A DNA stretch of 64,000 nucleotides from Woeseiaceae bacterium (GTDB lineage Bacteria; Pseudomonadota; Gammaproteobacteria; Steroidobacterales; Woeseiaceae): positions 124,001 to 188,000 of the forward strand of contig JASJCM010000009.1 of the NCBI GenBank assembly GCA_030065985.1, read 5' to 3'. Each line of letters opens with the position of its first letter. Positions within the stretch are counted from its first letter, which is position 1. Of the stretch, positions 16,130-24,942 are shown piece after piece. Under the pieces are notes generated by a model that was not told the DNA's origin, did not search any database, and saw only the letters and a list, made by a program, of their open reading frames with translations. The translations under genes were made by a program, and so were the position numbers.

Positions 16130-18019
16130 ATGCCGGATATTCTGAATACCAGCCTTACGGGAATGCTTGCATTCCAGCGCGCTCTGGCGGTAACCAGCCA
16201 CAACATCTCGAATGCCAATACGCCCGGCTACAGTCGCCAGGTCACAGAGTTTTCGGCACGTGTCGGCAGCGGCGAGAGCGGACTCTACATCGGCGGCGGC
16301 ACGCAGATTACGCGAATCCGACGCATGTACGACGCAATGCAGGTCGAGCAGCTGCGCAACTCCGCGAGCGGATTCGCGCGCTTTAACACGCTCGACAGCC
16401 TCGCAAGCCGCATCGATACGTTCCTTGCTGACGCAGATACCGGCCTCAACTCGAGCCTGCAGTCCTATTTCAATTCGCTGCAGGATCTCAGCAATGATCC
16501 GTCGTCGATTCCGACTCGCCAGGCGCTGATCGGCGAGGCGCAAGGGCTCGCGGCCAAATTCCAGTCGCTGGATACTCAGCTCGGAGCGCTCGAGGAAGAG
16601 GTCAACGAGCGGCTCGAACTCACAATTGCGGAGGTCAACCGGCTGGCTTCGGGTATCGCCGAACTCAATGACCGGATCGCATTGACGAACAACGCGACGA
16701 GCCCTGCGAATGATCTGCTGGACCAGCGCGACGGACTCATCACAGAGTTGTCGGAGCACGTGTCTGTGACGACTAATTTGCAGGACGACGGCACGATGAG
16801 CGTCTTCATCGGTTCCGGCCAGCCACTGGTGCTCGGTACAGGGTCACAACAGCTTGGCGTTAGCGGCAGCGAGTTCGATATGACCCGCATGGAGGTTTAC
16901 TACGTAAGCCCGGCCGGAAATACACCGCTCGATACGAACTCAACCGGTGGCAACCTCGGTGGTTTGTTGGAATTCCGGTCGCGGATGCTCGACCCGGCGA
17001 GGCAGTCTCTCGGGCAGACGGCCGTCGCGTTTGCGCAGTCGATGAACCAGCAGCATGCTTCGGGCATGGACCTGCGTGGCAACCTGGGCGGTGACCTGTT
17101 CAGCGTAGCGGATCCGACCGTGCTGGTCTCGAACCGCAACACCGGTACTCCCGCGGCAGCCGTGTCTGTTACGGATCTTGGTCAGTACACCGGTGTCGAT
17201 TACACCCTCGAGTATGACGGTGCCAGTTACACATTGACGCGCAATGACACCGGCGCGACCGTGCCGATGACGGGTACGGGAACAGCGGGTGACCCGTTTG
17301 TGGCCGATGGCCTCAGCATTGACGTGACCGGCGGTGCGCCGGTTGCCGGCGATCGCATGTTGATCCGCTCGGCACGGGATGCCGCAGGCACTCTGCAGAG
17401 CGTCGTCACGGATCCACAGACCCTCGCTGTAGCAGCGCCAACGCGTTCGAGCGCGTCCTTCGGCAATACGGGCAATGCGGCGATCACGCCAGCGGTAGTC
17501 GCGGATCCGTCAGATCCGGCGCTACTGACGACCGCCGTCATCGAGTTCACGAGCCCGACAAGCTACACGATTAACGGCGCGGGCAGCTTCGCTTACACAG
17601 AAGGAAACCCGATAGTTATCAACGGCAGCGAAGTCGCTATTACCGGGTCACCGCTGGCGGGCGATCAGTTCACAATCGAAGGTAACTACGGCGCTTCCGG
17701 TGATAACAGCAATTCCCTGCTGATGATCGGCGTCCAGTCGAATGGCATCCTGGACGGCGGCTCGATCAGCATCAATGAAAACTATGGACGCCTTGTGTCG
17801 AGCGTGGGTGCGACGACGCACCAGATCAAGGCTGGCCGTGACGCACAAGGTGTTGTCCTGTCGAACGCTGAAGATGCGGTGTTGGAGACATCGGGCGTCA
17901 ATCTCGATGAAGAAGCAGCGAATCTGATCAAATACCAGCAGGCTTACCAGGCCGTGGCACAGGTGGTCAGCGTGGCGAACACATTGTTCGACAGTCTCTT
18001 GAACGCGACGAGTAGGTAA
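16130..18019 (+). CDS. flgK: Hook-filament junction protein FlgK (HAP1)
   Basis: First junction protein between hook and filament, 629 residues. The N-terminal axial motif is TSHNISNANTPGYSRQ; the following helical region LASRIDTFLADADTGLNSSL is D1, and the C-terminus GVNLDEEAANLIKYQQAYQA is the export and assembly end. The central Thr/Gly-rich region (about residues 330-530) is longer than in Salmonella FlgK (about 550), so an extra outer domain is likely. Chaperone is FlgN. It ends 1 bp before flgL. Confidence 0.96.
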   Translation: MPDILNTSLTGMLAFQRALAVTSHNISNANTPGYSRQVTEFSARVGSGESGLYIGGGTQITRIRRMYDAMQVEQLRNSASGFARFNTLDSLASRIDTFLADADTGLNSSLQSYFNSLQDLSNDPSSIPTRQALIGEAQGLAAKFQSLDTQLGALEEEVNERLELTIAEVNRLASGIAELNDRIALTNNATSPANDLLDQRDGLITELSEHVSVTTNLQDDGTMSVFIGSGQPLVLGTGSQQLGVSGSEFDMTRMEVYYVSPAGNTPLDTNSTGGNLGGLLEFRSRMLDPARQSLGQTAVAFAQSMNQQHASGMDLRGNLGGDLFSVADPTVLVSNRNTGTPAAAVSVTDLGQYTGVDYTLEYDGASYTLTRNDTGATVPMTGTGTAGDPFVADGLSIDVTGGAPVAGDRMLIRSARDAAGTLQSVVTDPQTLAVAAPTRSSASFGNTGNAAITPAVVADPSDPALLTTAVIEFTSPTSYTINGAGSFAYTEGNPIVINGSEVAITGSPLAGDQFTIEGNYGASGDNSNSLLMIGVQSNGILDGGSISINENYGRLVSSVGATTHQIKAGRDAQGVVLSNAEDAVLETSGVNLDEEAANLIKYQQAYQAVAQVVSVANTLFDSLLNATSR

Positions 18020-18020
18020 G

Positions 18021-19214
18021 ATGCGGGTATCCACACTTGGGGCATTCCAGAATGGTCTAGGCCTGATGCAAAGACTGCAGTCGGCGCTTGATCACACGCA
18101 GCGCCAGATCTCGAGCGGCCGCCGTATCCTGACGCCGTCCGATGACCCCGTCGCATCGGCTCGCGCTATTGGTATTCGCGAATCGATCGCGCGGCTCGAC
18201 CAGTTCGACCGCAATGCCAACATCGCCACGAACCGGCTTGCGCAGGAAGAAGTAGCGCTGCAGTCCGCAAACAACGTAATGCAACGCGTGCGCGAACTGG
18301 CGCTGCAGGCAAACAACGGCACCCAGAGCAACGAGTCTCGGGCGCAAATTGCAGTCGAGATGGACGAACTCCTGGACCAGCTTGTGCAGGTTGCCAACCA
18401 GAAGGACGGGAGCGGGGCATTCCTGTTCTCAGGAAATCTGCTGGATACGCAGCCCGTTTCGCGGGGCGCGCTCGGCTTCGTTTATAACGGCGACCAGGGG
18501 CAGCGCTTCATCCAGATTGGTGAGGGCAGGCAGGTCGCCGACGGCGACTCCGGTGCCGACGTGTTCTTCTCGATAAAGGACGGTAACGGCACATTCCGCG
18601 GGTCTCCTGTCGCGGGCAACACCGGGTCCGGCACCCTTGGGGCTAACAGCCTCGTCGATCCGAGCGCTTGGGTGCCCGATCAGTATACGGTGACGTTCAG
18701 CGCACCAAATGTTTATGAAGTCCGGGATAGTTCAGCAGCGCTGGTGTCGACAGGGCCGTTTGCGCCGGGCGATACACTTTCTTTCCGTGGCATAGAGTTG
18801 TCTATCGATGGGCAGCCCAACACCGGTGACGAGTTCCAGATCGAGCCGAGCGGCAACGCAGACGTATTCACATCCGTAGCGCAGCTTGTTGCTGCGGTCC
18901 GAACAAATGTCTCCGACGACGCATCGCGAGCGGAACTGACTAACGGCGTCAATGCCAGTCTGCAAAACATTGACCAGGCCATCGGCCGGATTCTCGACGT
19001 TCGCACGCAGGTGGGTTCTCGCCTCGCGGCGATCGAGGGCCAGGTTGATAATAACGGCGCGCAAGTCTTGAACTACCGCGAAACGCTCGCGGGCCTCGAA
19101 GATCTCGACTATGCCGAGGCGCTGTCGCAGCTCAGTATGCAGGCGACAACGCTCGAGGCGGCGCAGCAGTCGTTCGTCCGCACGCAGTCGCTCTCATTGT
19201 TTAACTACTTCTGA
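18021..19214 (+). CDS. flgL: Hook-filament junction protein FlgL (HAP3)
   Basis: Second junction protein, 397 residues, flagellin-like at both ends. N-terminal QRQISSGRRILTPSDDPVAS is the FlgL form of the flagellin D0/D1 motif; the C-terminus ends with LSQLSMQATTLEAAQQSF. A central domain of about 120 residues is inserted as in Pseudomonas. It is the last gene of the flgB-flgL run; a weak hairpin follows, then the fliC promoter. Confidence 0.95.
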   Translation: MRVSTLGAFQNGLGLMQRLQSALDHTQRQISSGRRILTPSDDPVASARAIGIRESIARLDQFDRNANIATNRLAQEEVALQSANNVMQRVRELALQANNGTQSNESRAQIAVEMDELLDQLVQVANQKDGSGAFLFSGNLLDTQPVSRGALGFVYNGDQGQRFIQIGEGRQVADGDSGADVFFSIKDGNGTFRGSPVAGNTGSGTLGANSLVDPSAWVPDQYTVTFSAPNVYEVRDSSAALVSTGPFAPGDTLSFRGIELSIDGQPNTGDEFQIEPSGNADVFTSVAQLVAAVRTNVSDDASRAELTNGVNASLQNIDQAIGRILDVRTQVGSRLAAIEGQVDNNGAQVLNYRETLAGLEDLDYAEALSQLSMQATTLEAAQQSFVRTQSLSLFNYF

Positions 19215-19310
19215 TACGAGTGCTTAGCGCCACGTGCGCTGCGTCACATTCTCGTAGATTGGGCCTAAAGTTTTCCGTCGTCCTGACGGGGGCAATAACG
19301 AAACAAGTCC

Positions 19311-19337
19311 TAAAGGTCCTCTCCTCCTGACCGATAA
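19311..19337 (+). promoter_or_regulatory. Sigma-28 promoter of fliC
   Basis: TAAA (19311-19314), exactly 15 bp, ACCGATAA (19330-19337): 7 of 8 at the -10. The start is expected near 19344, giving a leader of about 96 nt. Another TAAA at 19266 lacks a matching -10 and was set aside. Confidence 0.88.
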
Positions 19338-19371
19338 CTCCACTGAACGGTGGTCATGAATGGATTTCGCG

Positions 19372-19420
19372 GCCATTTAAATGGCTTCCGGTAGCTCTTG
19401 CGAGACCGGGGTAATTTTTT
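19372..19420 (+). promoter_or_regulatory. Structured fliC leader
   Basis: Within the predicted untranslated leader lie a perfect 14-bp palindrome GCCATTTAAATGGC (19372-19385), then a hairpin with stems CCGGT/ACCGG and CTC/GAG (19388-19409), then seven T residues (19414-19420) just before the ribosome-binding site CAGGAG. The hairpin plus T-run resembles an attenuator but is 4 nt apart. Two GGA triplets, one in the ribosome-binding site, are possible CsrA contacts. Confidence 0.45.
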
Positions 19421-19439
19421 TACATCAGGAGTAAAAGCA

Positions 19440-20585
19440 ATGGCACAGACGATCAATACGAACGTCGCGTCGCTTAACGCACAGCGTAACCTGAGCCGCT
19501 CACAGGGCATGATGAACACCGCCCTCGAGCGTCTTTCCACGGGTCTGCGAATCAACAGTGCGAAAGATGACGCAGCAGGTCTCGCGATTTCCGAGCGTTT
19601 CACGACGCAGATTCGCGGCCTGAATCAGGCTGTCCGTAACGCTTCGGACGGCATTTCCCTCGCGCAGACTACGGAAAGCGCACTTGGTGAGTTGACCAAC
19701 AACCTGCAGCGCATTCGTGAGCTGGCAGTACAGTCGGTCAACGCAACGAACTCGGCCTCTGATCGCGCCGCACTGAACGCAGAAGTTCAGGAGCGTATCG
19801 CGGAAGTCGATCGTATCGCGAAGCAGACCAACTTCAACGGCGTTAAGGTCCTTGACGGATCCTTCGGCACGGCAACCTTCCAGGTTGGTGCCAACGTTGG
19901 TGAGACGATTTCAGTCTCTCTGACCACGGATGTGACGGCCGGCGCTGTCGGCACGATCAATACCGTGACCGGTGTCGCGGACGCGCTCGACACGACTACG
20001 GCTCCGGGCACTGCTGCTACCGTATTGACGTTCACGCCCGCAGTAGGCGCCGCGTCCACGGTAGACATTGCTGCCGGTTCTACGGTGCAAGAAGCCGCGG
20101 ATGCGATTAACGGTGCAAATATTAGTGGTGTTGCGGCCTTCGTCAATGACAACGGTTTCATTCAAATCATCTCTGACGAGCCGGGCGTTGCGATTACCGA
20201 AGCTGCGGTAGGCGGTAACACCACCGGACTCGCCGGTGTAACGACAGCGGCCGAGACGGCCAGCGCGACCACGACGCTTGCGGGCGTGGGTGTTGACACA
20301 GTGAGCAACGCGAACTTCGCAGTTGCGCGTGTCGACTCGGCGCTGACGGCTGTTAACGGCTTGCGCGGTAACCTGGGTGCTATCCAGAACCGCTTCGAGT
20401 CGACGATCGTCAACCTGCAGACGGTCAGTGAAAACCTGTCGGCCTCTCGCGGTCGTATCCAGGACGCTGACTTCGCTGCCGAGACGGCCGCATTGACCAA
20501 GGCACAGATCCTGCAGCAGGCCGGCGTAGCCGTACTGTCGCAGGCGAACGCCCAGCCGCAGCTCGCTCTGAGCCTGCTGCAGTAA
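19440..20585 (+). CDS. fliC: Flagellin FliC
   Basis: Filament subunit, 381 residues, the only flagellin in the window. Highly conserved N-terminal D0/D1 region (AQTINTNVASLNAQRNLSRS, STGLRINSAKDDAAGLAIS) and C-terminal region (GRIQDADFAAETAALTKAQI, ending ALSLLQ). The middle 150 residues are a short Ala/Thr/Val-rich variable domain without lysine. The ATG at 19440 follows CAGGAG and gives the usual MAQTINTN start. A strong sigma-28 promoter lies upstream; FliS, two genes downstream, is its chaperone. Confidence 0.98.
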   Translation: MAQTINTNVASLNAQRNLSRSQGMMNTALERLSTGLRINSAKDDAAGLAISERFTTQIRGLNQAVRNASDGISLAQTTESALGELTNNLQRIRELAVQSVNATNSASDRAALNAEVQERIAEVDRIAKQTNFNGVKVLDGSFGTATFQVGANVGETISVSLTTDVTAGAVGTINTVTGVADALDTTTAPGTAATVLTFTPAVGAASTVDIAAGSTVQEAADAINGANISGVAAFVNDNGFIQIISDEPGVAITEAAVGGNTTGLAGVTTAAETASATTTLAGVGVDTVSNANFAVARVDSALTAVNGLRGNLGAIQNRFESTIVNLQTVSENLSASRGRIQDADFAAETAALTKAQILQQAGVAVLSQANAQPQLALSLLQ

Positions 20586-20606
20586 GGGTAGATGTAGTAC
20601 ACCTGA

Positions 20607-20632
20607 GGAGGGCGGCAGGGATGCTGCCCTCC
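20607..20632 (+). other. Hairpin between fliC and flaG
   Basis: GGCAG / CTGCC (20614-20618, 20624-20628) extended by GGAG / CTCC across a 3-nt bulge. No T-run follows, so it is more likely a partial stop or 3' stabiliser that keeps fliC mRNA far above flaG mRNA than a full terminator. Confidence 0.45.
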
Positions 20633-20651
20633 ACAGGGCAGGAGAGGTCAC

Positions 20652-21005
20652 ATGTCTGATCAGGACGTTAAGAACATCTCCGCAACCACGGGCACTTATG
20701 CAGTATTGAGACCCGGCAGGGAGCCCGTGAGTCAAGGCGGCAAGGAGGCGGCTGAGGCCGGCAAGAATGTGCCGGAGCAGTCCGAGCCTGACGTGGAAAA
20801 GCTCGTTCAGGAATTGAACGTCGCGGCCCAGAGTATTGGGCGCGACCTGCGTTTTCAGGTGGATCTGGAGAACGGGCGCTCGATCATCCAGGTGCTCGAC
20901 CGGGAGACGGGCGAATTGATTCGCCAGATCCCGCCCGAAAACGCAAAAACCTACGTATCGGAAATCGGCGACGTAGCGCTGCGGCTCTACGACGCACGGG
21001 TCTGA
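20652..21005 (+). CDS. flaG: FlaG family protein
   Basis: Small soluble protein of 117 residues that influences filament length and stability in polar flagellates; its biochemical role is not settled. The C-terminal FlaG domain is clear: VEKLVQELNVAAQSIGRDLRF, then IIQVLDRETGELIRQIPPE. The first 50 residues look disordered. Position between fliC and fliD is the one seen in Pseudomonas and Vibrio. Confidence 0.9.
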   Translation: MSDQDVKNISATTGTYAVLRPGREPVSQGGKEAAEAGKNVPEQSEPDVEKLVQELNVAAQSIGRDLRFQVDLENGRSIIQVLDRETGELIRQIPPENAKTYVSEIGDVALRLYDARV

Positions 21006-21032
21006 TGGAAATGTGGGCCTGCCAGCCAGATA

Positions 21033-21048
21033 TGGCACGGATCTTGTA
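21033..21048 (+). promoter_or_regulatory. Possible sigma-54 promoter of fliD
   Basis: TGGCACGGATCTTGTA has a perfect -24 and the correct spacing, but the -12 reads GT instead of GC. It is 77 bp upstream of fliD, whose homologue in Pseudomonas is sigma-54 dependent. Moderate support. Confidence 0.55.
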
Positions 21049-21124
21049 GGTACATAGGAAAACCACGGCGCCACTGCCAGATGAGGCGGTGACGGTGGCA
21101 ATGATTGCAGACTGAGAACCAGGT

Positions 21125-22516
21125 ATGCCCAGTATTGTTTCGACAGGAATTGGATCCGGCCTCGATATCGCCGGAATAGTGCAATCGTTGGTGGCGGCAG
21201 AGGGGCAGCCCGTGGAGACCAGAATCGCACAACAGGAAGCGCGCGCTCAGGCCAAACTTTCCGCGTTTGGCAGCCTGAAGTCGGCGCTATCCGATTTCCG
21301 CGACAAGCTGGACACCATGAAGACCCTCGAGAAATTCCTGTCGCGCAAGGCGTCGTCGGGGAACGAAGACTACTTCACGGTATCGGCTGGCACGAATGCC
21401 CTGCCGGCGAGCTACGATCTCGAGGTCGTGCAGCTGGCACAGGCGCAAAAACTGACGTCCGGCGCGTTTGCCGATGCAGACACTGCCGTCGGCACCGGCA
21501 TGCTCAAGCTTGAAGTTGCTGGCGAAGAGATGGACCTCACCATCGACGGCACCAACAACACACTCGCCGGTATTCGTGACGCGATCAATGCGGCCACCGA
21601 CAATCCGGGAGTTTCGGCGACGATAGTTAACGCCGACAGCGGCAGCTACCTGATCATTACCGGCGATGCGACTGGCTCAGCGAATGACATCACGATCTCG
21701 CAGGCCGGCGGTGACGGCGGACTGAGCGCGCTCGAATACGACCCGGGCAAGGGCCTCACCTCGATGACCGAATCGATCGCCGCGCAGGACGCAATGATCC
21801 GCATCGACGGCCTCGACATCATGAACGAGTCGAATACGTTCACGGGCGCCGTTCAGGGCGTGACGATTAATGTCCTCGAAACGTCCGGCGGAACGACGGA
21901 TACGCTACTCGTTGAGAACGATGATCAGGCCGCGAAGGATCTCGTCTCGGACTTTGTCGAGAGTTACAACGCGCTCGTCAACATCTTTGACAACCTGACT
22001 TCGTACGATGCAGAAAATGAAATTGCGGCACCGCTTGTCGGCGACTCAACGTTGCGCGGCATTCGCGACCAGATACGTCGTGAGATGAGTGTCGGCGTGC
22101 AGGACCTCGAAGCGAACTTCTCGACGTTGAGCGAAGTCGGCATCGAGGTGCAACTGGACGGTACGCTCAACGTGAACAACGAGCGTCTTGACAGCATCGT
22201 TGCGGACGACTTCGTTAAGTTCGGCCAGTTCTTCTCGACGACCGATGGTTTTGCAACGCGGCTGTACGACCTGACGGACGGCTACCTGAGCAGCGAAGGC
22301 ATCATCGAATCCAGGACTCAGGGCCTCACCACTACGATCGAAGGCTTCAGCGACGATCGCCAGGCGCTCAATGATCGACTTTCATCCCTCGAGACGCGAC
22401 TGCTACGGCAGTTCAATGCGCTCGACTCGTTGCTGGCTCAGCTGACGTCGACCAGCAACTTTCTGACACAACAGTTGAATGCTCTGCCTGGTGCCGGAAA
22501 CCAGGAAAGCAGCTAG
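21125..22516 (+). CDS. fliD: Filament cap protein FliD (HAP2)
   Basis: Cap that folds flagellin at the filament tip, 463 residues. N-terminal block STGIGSGLDIAGIVQSLVAA and the C-terminal coiled-coil (LNDRLSSLETRLLRQFNALD, LTSTSNFLTQQLNAL) are the FliD_N and FliD_C signatures. The middle holds the flagellin-like Ig segments. The start at 21125 is the only one that keeps the conserved N-terminus. The 119-bp gap upstream carries a possible sigma-54 promoter. Confidence 0.96.
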   Translation: MPSIVSTGIGSGLDIAGIVQSLVAAEGQPVETRIAQQEARAQAKLSAFGSLKSALSDFRDKLDTMKTLEKFLSRKASSGNEDYFTVSAGTNALPASYDLEVVQLAQAQKLTSGAFADADTAVGTGMLKLEVAGEEMDLTIDGTNNTLAGIRDAINAATDNPGVSATIVNADSGSYLIITGDATGSANDITISQAGGDGGLSALEYDPGKGLTSMTESIAAQDAMIRIDGLDIMNESNTFTGAVQGVTINVLETSGGTTDTLLVENDDQAAKDLVSDFVESYNALVNIFDNLTSYDAENEIAAPLVGDSTLRGIRDQIRREMSVGVQDLEANFSTLSEVGIEVQLDGTLNVNNERLDSIVADDFVKFGQFFSTTDGFATRLYDLTDGYLSSEGIIESRTQGLTTTIEGFSDDRQALNDRLSSLETRLLRQFNALDSLLAQLTSTSNFLTQQLNALPGAGNQESS

Positions 22517-22538
22517 GACACGATAGAGGAATAGACCC

Positions 22539-22973
22539 ATGCACTCAGCCAGCGGCGAAAACGCACTTCAGCAGTACCAGCAGATCGGGATGCGCAATGC
22601 CGTTGACGAGTCATCGCCGCATCGTCTGATCCAGATGATGATGGAGCACGCGCTGTCCAAGATGAACTTTGCGCGCGGTTTCATCGAGCGTGAACAGGTT
22701 GCAGAGAAGGGCAAGGCTATCGGCGACGCTATTAGCGTCATTAATGGCCTGCAAGCCAGCCTGAATCACAAGGCCGATGAACGCATGGCCGCGAACTTCG
22801 ACTCGCTGTACGCCTATATGATGCGTCGCCTGCTCGAAGCTAATCTCAACAACGACGTTGCGATCATCGACGAAGTTATCGTACTCATGAGCGAACTCAA
22901 GGAAGCCTGGGACGCGATTGCAGAGGAAGCTGATGCGGTTGCCGAACAGGAGGAGAGCGAAGGGAGGCAATAA
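22539..22973 (+). CDS. fliS: Flagellin export chaperone FliS
   Basis: Cytosolic chaperone that binds the flagellin C-terminus and prevents early polymerisation. The 144-residue helical bundle shows SSPHRLIQMMMEHALSKMN, KAIGDAISVINGLQASLNH and DSLYAYMMRRLLEANLNND, the FliS core. The acidic tail (EEADAVAEQEESE) is longer than in enterics. Stop and the next start share one base. Confidence 0.96.
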   Translation: MHSASGENALQQYQQIGMRNAVDESSPHRLIQMMMEHALSKMNFARGFIEREQVAEKGKAIGDAISVINGLQASLNHKADERMAANFDSLYAYMMRRLLEANLNNDVAIIDEVIVLMSELKEAWDAIAEEADAVAEQEESEGRQ

Positions 22974-23308
22974 TGGTAGCCAACCGAGCCACAGCGGAAG
23001 TGAGTCCCGGGCGCATGGCCAGGGAGATGGCGAAGAACATGGAACAACTCGCCGCGAAGGGCCAATGGGACGGAGTAGAGCAGGTCGTTTTGCGGCTGCG
23101 CTCGGCTGTTCTCGAAGTGCCCGAGGATGAGCGCCGCGAGGTCATGGAGCTCGTCAACCACAGCCTCGAGCGCGTGCGTACGCAGGCGCTGACGTCGCGC
23201 GGCGAAGTTACCGGCAAGCTGTCGGAAATCCGACGCGGTCGCGATGCGGCCCGCGCGTATGGCGGATCCCTGGCACCGCGTCAGGAAGCCGAATCGGAGC
23301 TCCGCTAG
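22973..23308 (+). CDS. fliT: FliT-like chaperone
   Basis: Short helical protein of 111 residues directly after fliS. The stretch QWDGVEQVVLRLRSAVLEVP and the end LTSRGEVTGKLSEIRRGRDA are what small FliT-like proteins of polar flagellates carry; similarity to enteric FliT is low. FliT is the chaperone for FliD, so the place after fliD-fliS fits. Function rests on position and general shape. Confidence 0.7.
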   Translation: MVANRATAEVSPGRMAREMAKNMEQLAAKGQWDGVEQVVLRLRSAVLEVPEDERREVMELVNHSLERVRTQALTSRGEVTGKLSEIRRGRDAARAYGGSLAPRQEAESELR

Positions 23309-23344
23309 GCGTCGACACCGTATTACGTTAAATTTGCGGCCAAT

Positions 23345-23360
23345 TGTGACCGTGATCACA
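23345..23360 (+). promoter_or_regulatory. CRP/Vfr-type site upstream of fleQ
   Basis: TGTGA-CCGTGA-TCACA is a perfect 5-6-5 CRP consensus palindrome. A -10 hexamer TATGCT follows at 23382-23387; with a start near 23394 the site is centred at -41.5, the standard class II position, and no good -35 is present. Vfr is known to bind the fleQ promoter in P. aeruginosa, where it represses. Confidence 0.75.
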
Positions 23361-23431
23361 AAGCCGCTGCATCATTGCGTCTATGCTAGCCGCAAGTCGA
23401 GCTGCACAATAGGTTCAGACAGAGGGCTGGC

Positions 23432-24763
23432 ATGGCAACGCAACAGGCATCTTTGGGGAAAGTGCTGATTCTGGACGCGGATACAGACCGCGCCTCGCAG
23501 CTCGTCGAGCGCCTGCGTTTCCTGAATTTCGAAGCAGTCGCTGCGGCCGCGGACGCCGCCGCCGGCCAGTTCGATTCCAACCGGAATGCTGCCGTGATTG
23601 CCGGGAACCTCGGCAATGGCTTCGATGACCTGTCTCTTGCGATGCGGGAACGCAATCCGGACCTGCCGTTCCTGTGCATGCCCGAGGCGTTCGAGACGCT
23701 CACCGACAATGGTCCGAACTGGCCACTCGAGTTGCCGCTGCGCAGGGCGCAGCTCCAGCGCCTCTTGCAACGAGCCATACGATTCCAGGGCCAGGACCGT
23801 CGCCGGCGTATCACGGGGACCTCCCGTTCGATACGTGATGTTCGGCGACTGATCGAGCAAGTTGCGGATTTTGATACAAATGTACTGATCACGGGTGAAT
23901 CGGGAACGGGCAAGGAACTCGTGGCCCGCACGATTCACGAGCTGTCCGATCGTGCCGATAAGCCGTTCGTGCCGATCAACTGCGGTGCGATTCCGCCGGA
24001 GTTGCTCGAGAGCGAGCTGTTCGGGCACGAGAAGGGCGCGTTCACCGGCGCGATCACGTCGCGCACAGGCCGCTTCGAACTTGCCGAAGGCGGTACGTTG
24101 TTCCTCGACGAGATCGGTGACATGAGCCTCGACATGCAGGTGAAGCTGTTGCGCGTCCTGCAGGAACGCACCTTTGAGCGCGTTGGCAGCGGCAAACTGC
24201 GTGACTGCGACGTGCGCATCGTTGCCGCGACGCACAAGGATCTTCCGGCCGCCGTCGAAGCCGGCGAATTTCGCGAGGATCTTTACTACCGACTCAACGT
24301 CTTCCCGATTGTTATGCCACCGTTGTTCAAGCGTGTGTCGGACCTGCCAATGCTTCTCAGCGAGCTGCTGGTCACACACATGGGCGACGAAGAAGGGGAG
24401 CTGCGTGTCAGCAAGGAAGCCATGCGCGTTCTCGCGGGCTATCGCTGGCCCGGGAACATCCGCGAGTTGTCGAATCTCGTTGAGCGCCTCGCCATCATCA
24501 AGCCGGAAGGCACGATCGAAATCGACGATTTGCCATTAAAGTATCGCGAGGCGCAGCCCGAGGAACCCGCGGAGTCGAACAACGTTGCGGAAGCGATGCG
24601 CACTACCAGCGCCAACCTCAAAGAAGCGCTGCAGAACGTCGAGCAGGAGCTGATCGGCCAGGCGATGGAAGCCTCGGACGGGGTTGTCGCCCAGGCGGCT
24701 CGCCTGCTGAACATGCGTCGCACGACGCTCGTCGAGAAGATCGGCAAGTACGACCTGGGCTGA
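23432..24763 (+). CDS. fleQ: Flagellar master regulator FleQ (sigma-54 activator)
   Basis: Bacterial enhancer-binding protein that starts the flagellar hierarchy, 443 residues. N-terminal degenerate receiver (FleQ domain) without a phosphoacceptor set; AAA+ domain with Walker A GESGTGKE (from Gly155), sigma-54 contact loop GAFTGA (202-207) and Walker [10 protein letters not shown]-terminal Fis-type helix-turn-helix ([20 protein letters not shown]). Compared with P. aeruginosa FleQ, both arginines described for cyclic-di-GMP binding have counterparts (in [10 protein letters not shown] and KELVARTIH), but the following asparagine is threonine and the distal glutamate is lysine (KRVSDL). A CRP-type site lies upstream; fleSR follows on its own promoter. 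Confidence 0.93.
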   Translation: MATQQASLGKVLILDADTDRASQLVERLRFLNFEAVAAAADAAAGQFDSNRNAAVIAGNLGNGFDDLSLAMRERNPDLPFLCMPEAFETLTDNGPNWPLELPLRRAQLQRLLQRAIRFQGQDRRRRITGTSRSIRDVRRLIEQVADFDTNVLITGESGTGKELVARTIHELSDRADKPFVPINCGAIPPELLESELFGHEKGAFTGAITSRTGRFELAEGGTLFLDEIGDMSLDMQVKLLRVLQERTFERVGSGKLRDCDVRIVAATHKDLPAAVEAGEFREDLYYRLNVFPIVMPPLFKRVSDLPMLLSELLVTHMGDEEGELRVSKEAMRVLAGYRWPGNIRELSNLVERLAIIKPEGTIEIDDLPLKYREAQPEEPAESNNVAEAMRTTSANLKEALQNVEQELIGQAMEASDGVVAQAARLLNMRRTTLVEKIGKYDLG

Positions 24764-24815
24764 GCCGCCGATTGCGGACTCTCACTTGCCCGAATTCCGT
24801 CACGAAACCACCAAT

Positions 24816-24829
24816 GTCGGATTTTTGAC
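24816..24829. promoter_or_regulatory. GTC-N8-GAC motif upstream of fleS (candidate FleQ enhancer)
   Basis: GTCGGATTTTTGAC, 57 bp upstream of the fleS sigma-54 element. It matches the fliL-upstream copy (34273-34286) at 13 of 14 positions, and the similarity continues about 15 bp further. FleQ activates fleSR in Pseudomonas and binds a GTC...GAC palindrome there. Confidence 0.6.
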
Positions 24830-24886
24830 GCCGAACTGGTGCGCCGGTAAATCGTTAAGCTACTGAAATAAATAGAAAAAAAGTTC

Positions 24887-24902
24887 TGGCATGCAACTTG
24901 CA
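24887..24902 (+). promoter_or_regulatory. Sigma-54 promoter of fleS-fleR
   Basis: TGGCATGCAACTTGCA with GG and GC 10 bp apart, behind an A-rich tract. Transcription would start near 24913, 30 bp before the TTG start of fleS. No other promoter is visible before fliE, so fliEFGHIJ probably depend on it too. Confidence 0.87.
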
Positions 24903-24942
24903 GTTCTTACGGCAGAGAAACTGATTTCTGTCGGAGAACACC

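Noticed and set aside
19223-19240. Hairpin AGCGC/GCGCT after flgL as a terminator
   Set aside because: Only 5 bp of stem and no T-run.
19266-19292. First TAAA upstream of fliC
   Set aside because: At 15 bp spacing the following bases do not resemble GCCGATAA; the second TAAA at 19311 fits far better.
21096-21109. TGGCAATGATTGCA upstream of fliD as a sigma-54 promoter
   Set aside because: Only 8 bp lie between GG and GC instead of 10; the element at 21033-21048 has correct spacing.
19911-21230. Long minus-strand open frame across fliC and flaG
   Set aside because: It is the antisense shadow of well-identified genes in high-G+C DNA, with basic low-complexity translation and no recognisable domain.
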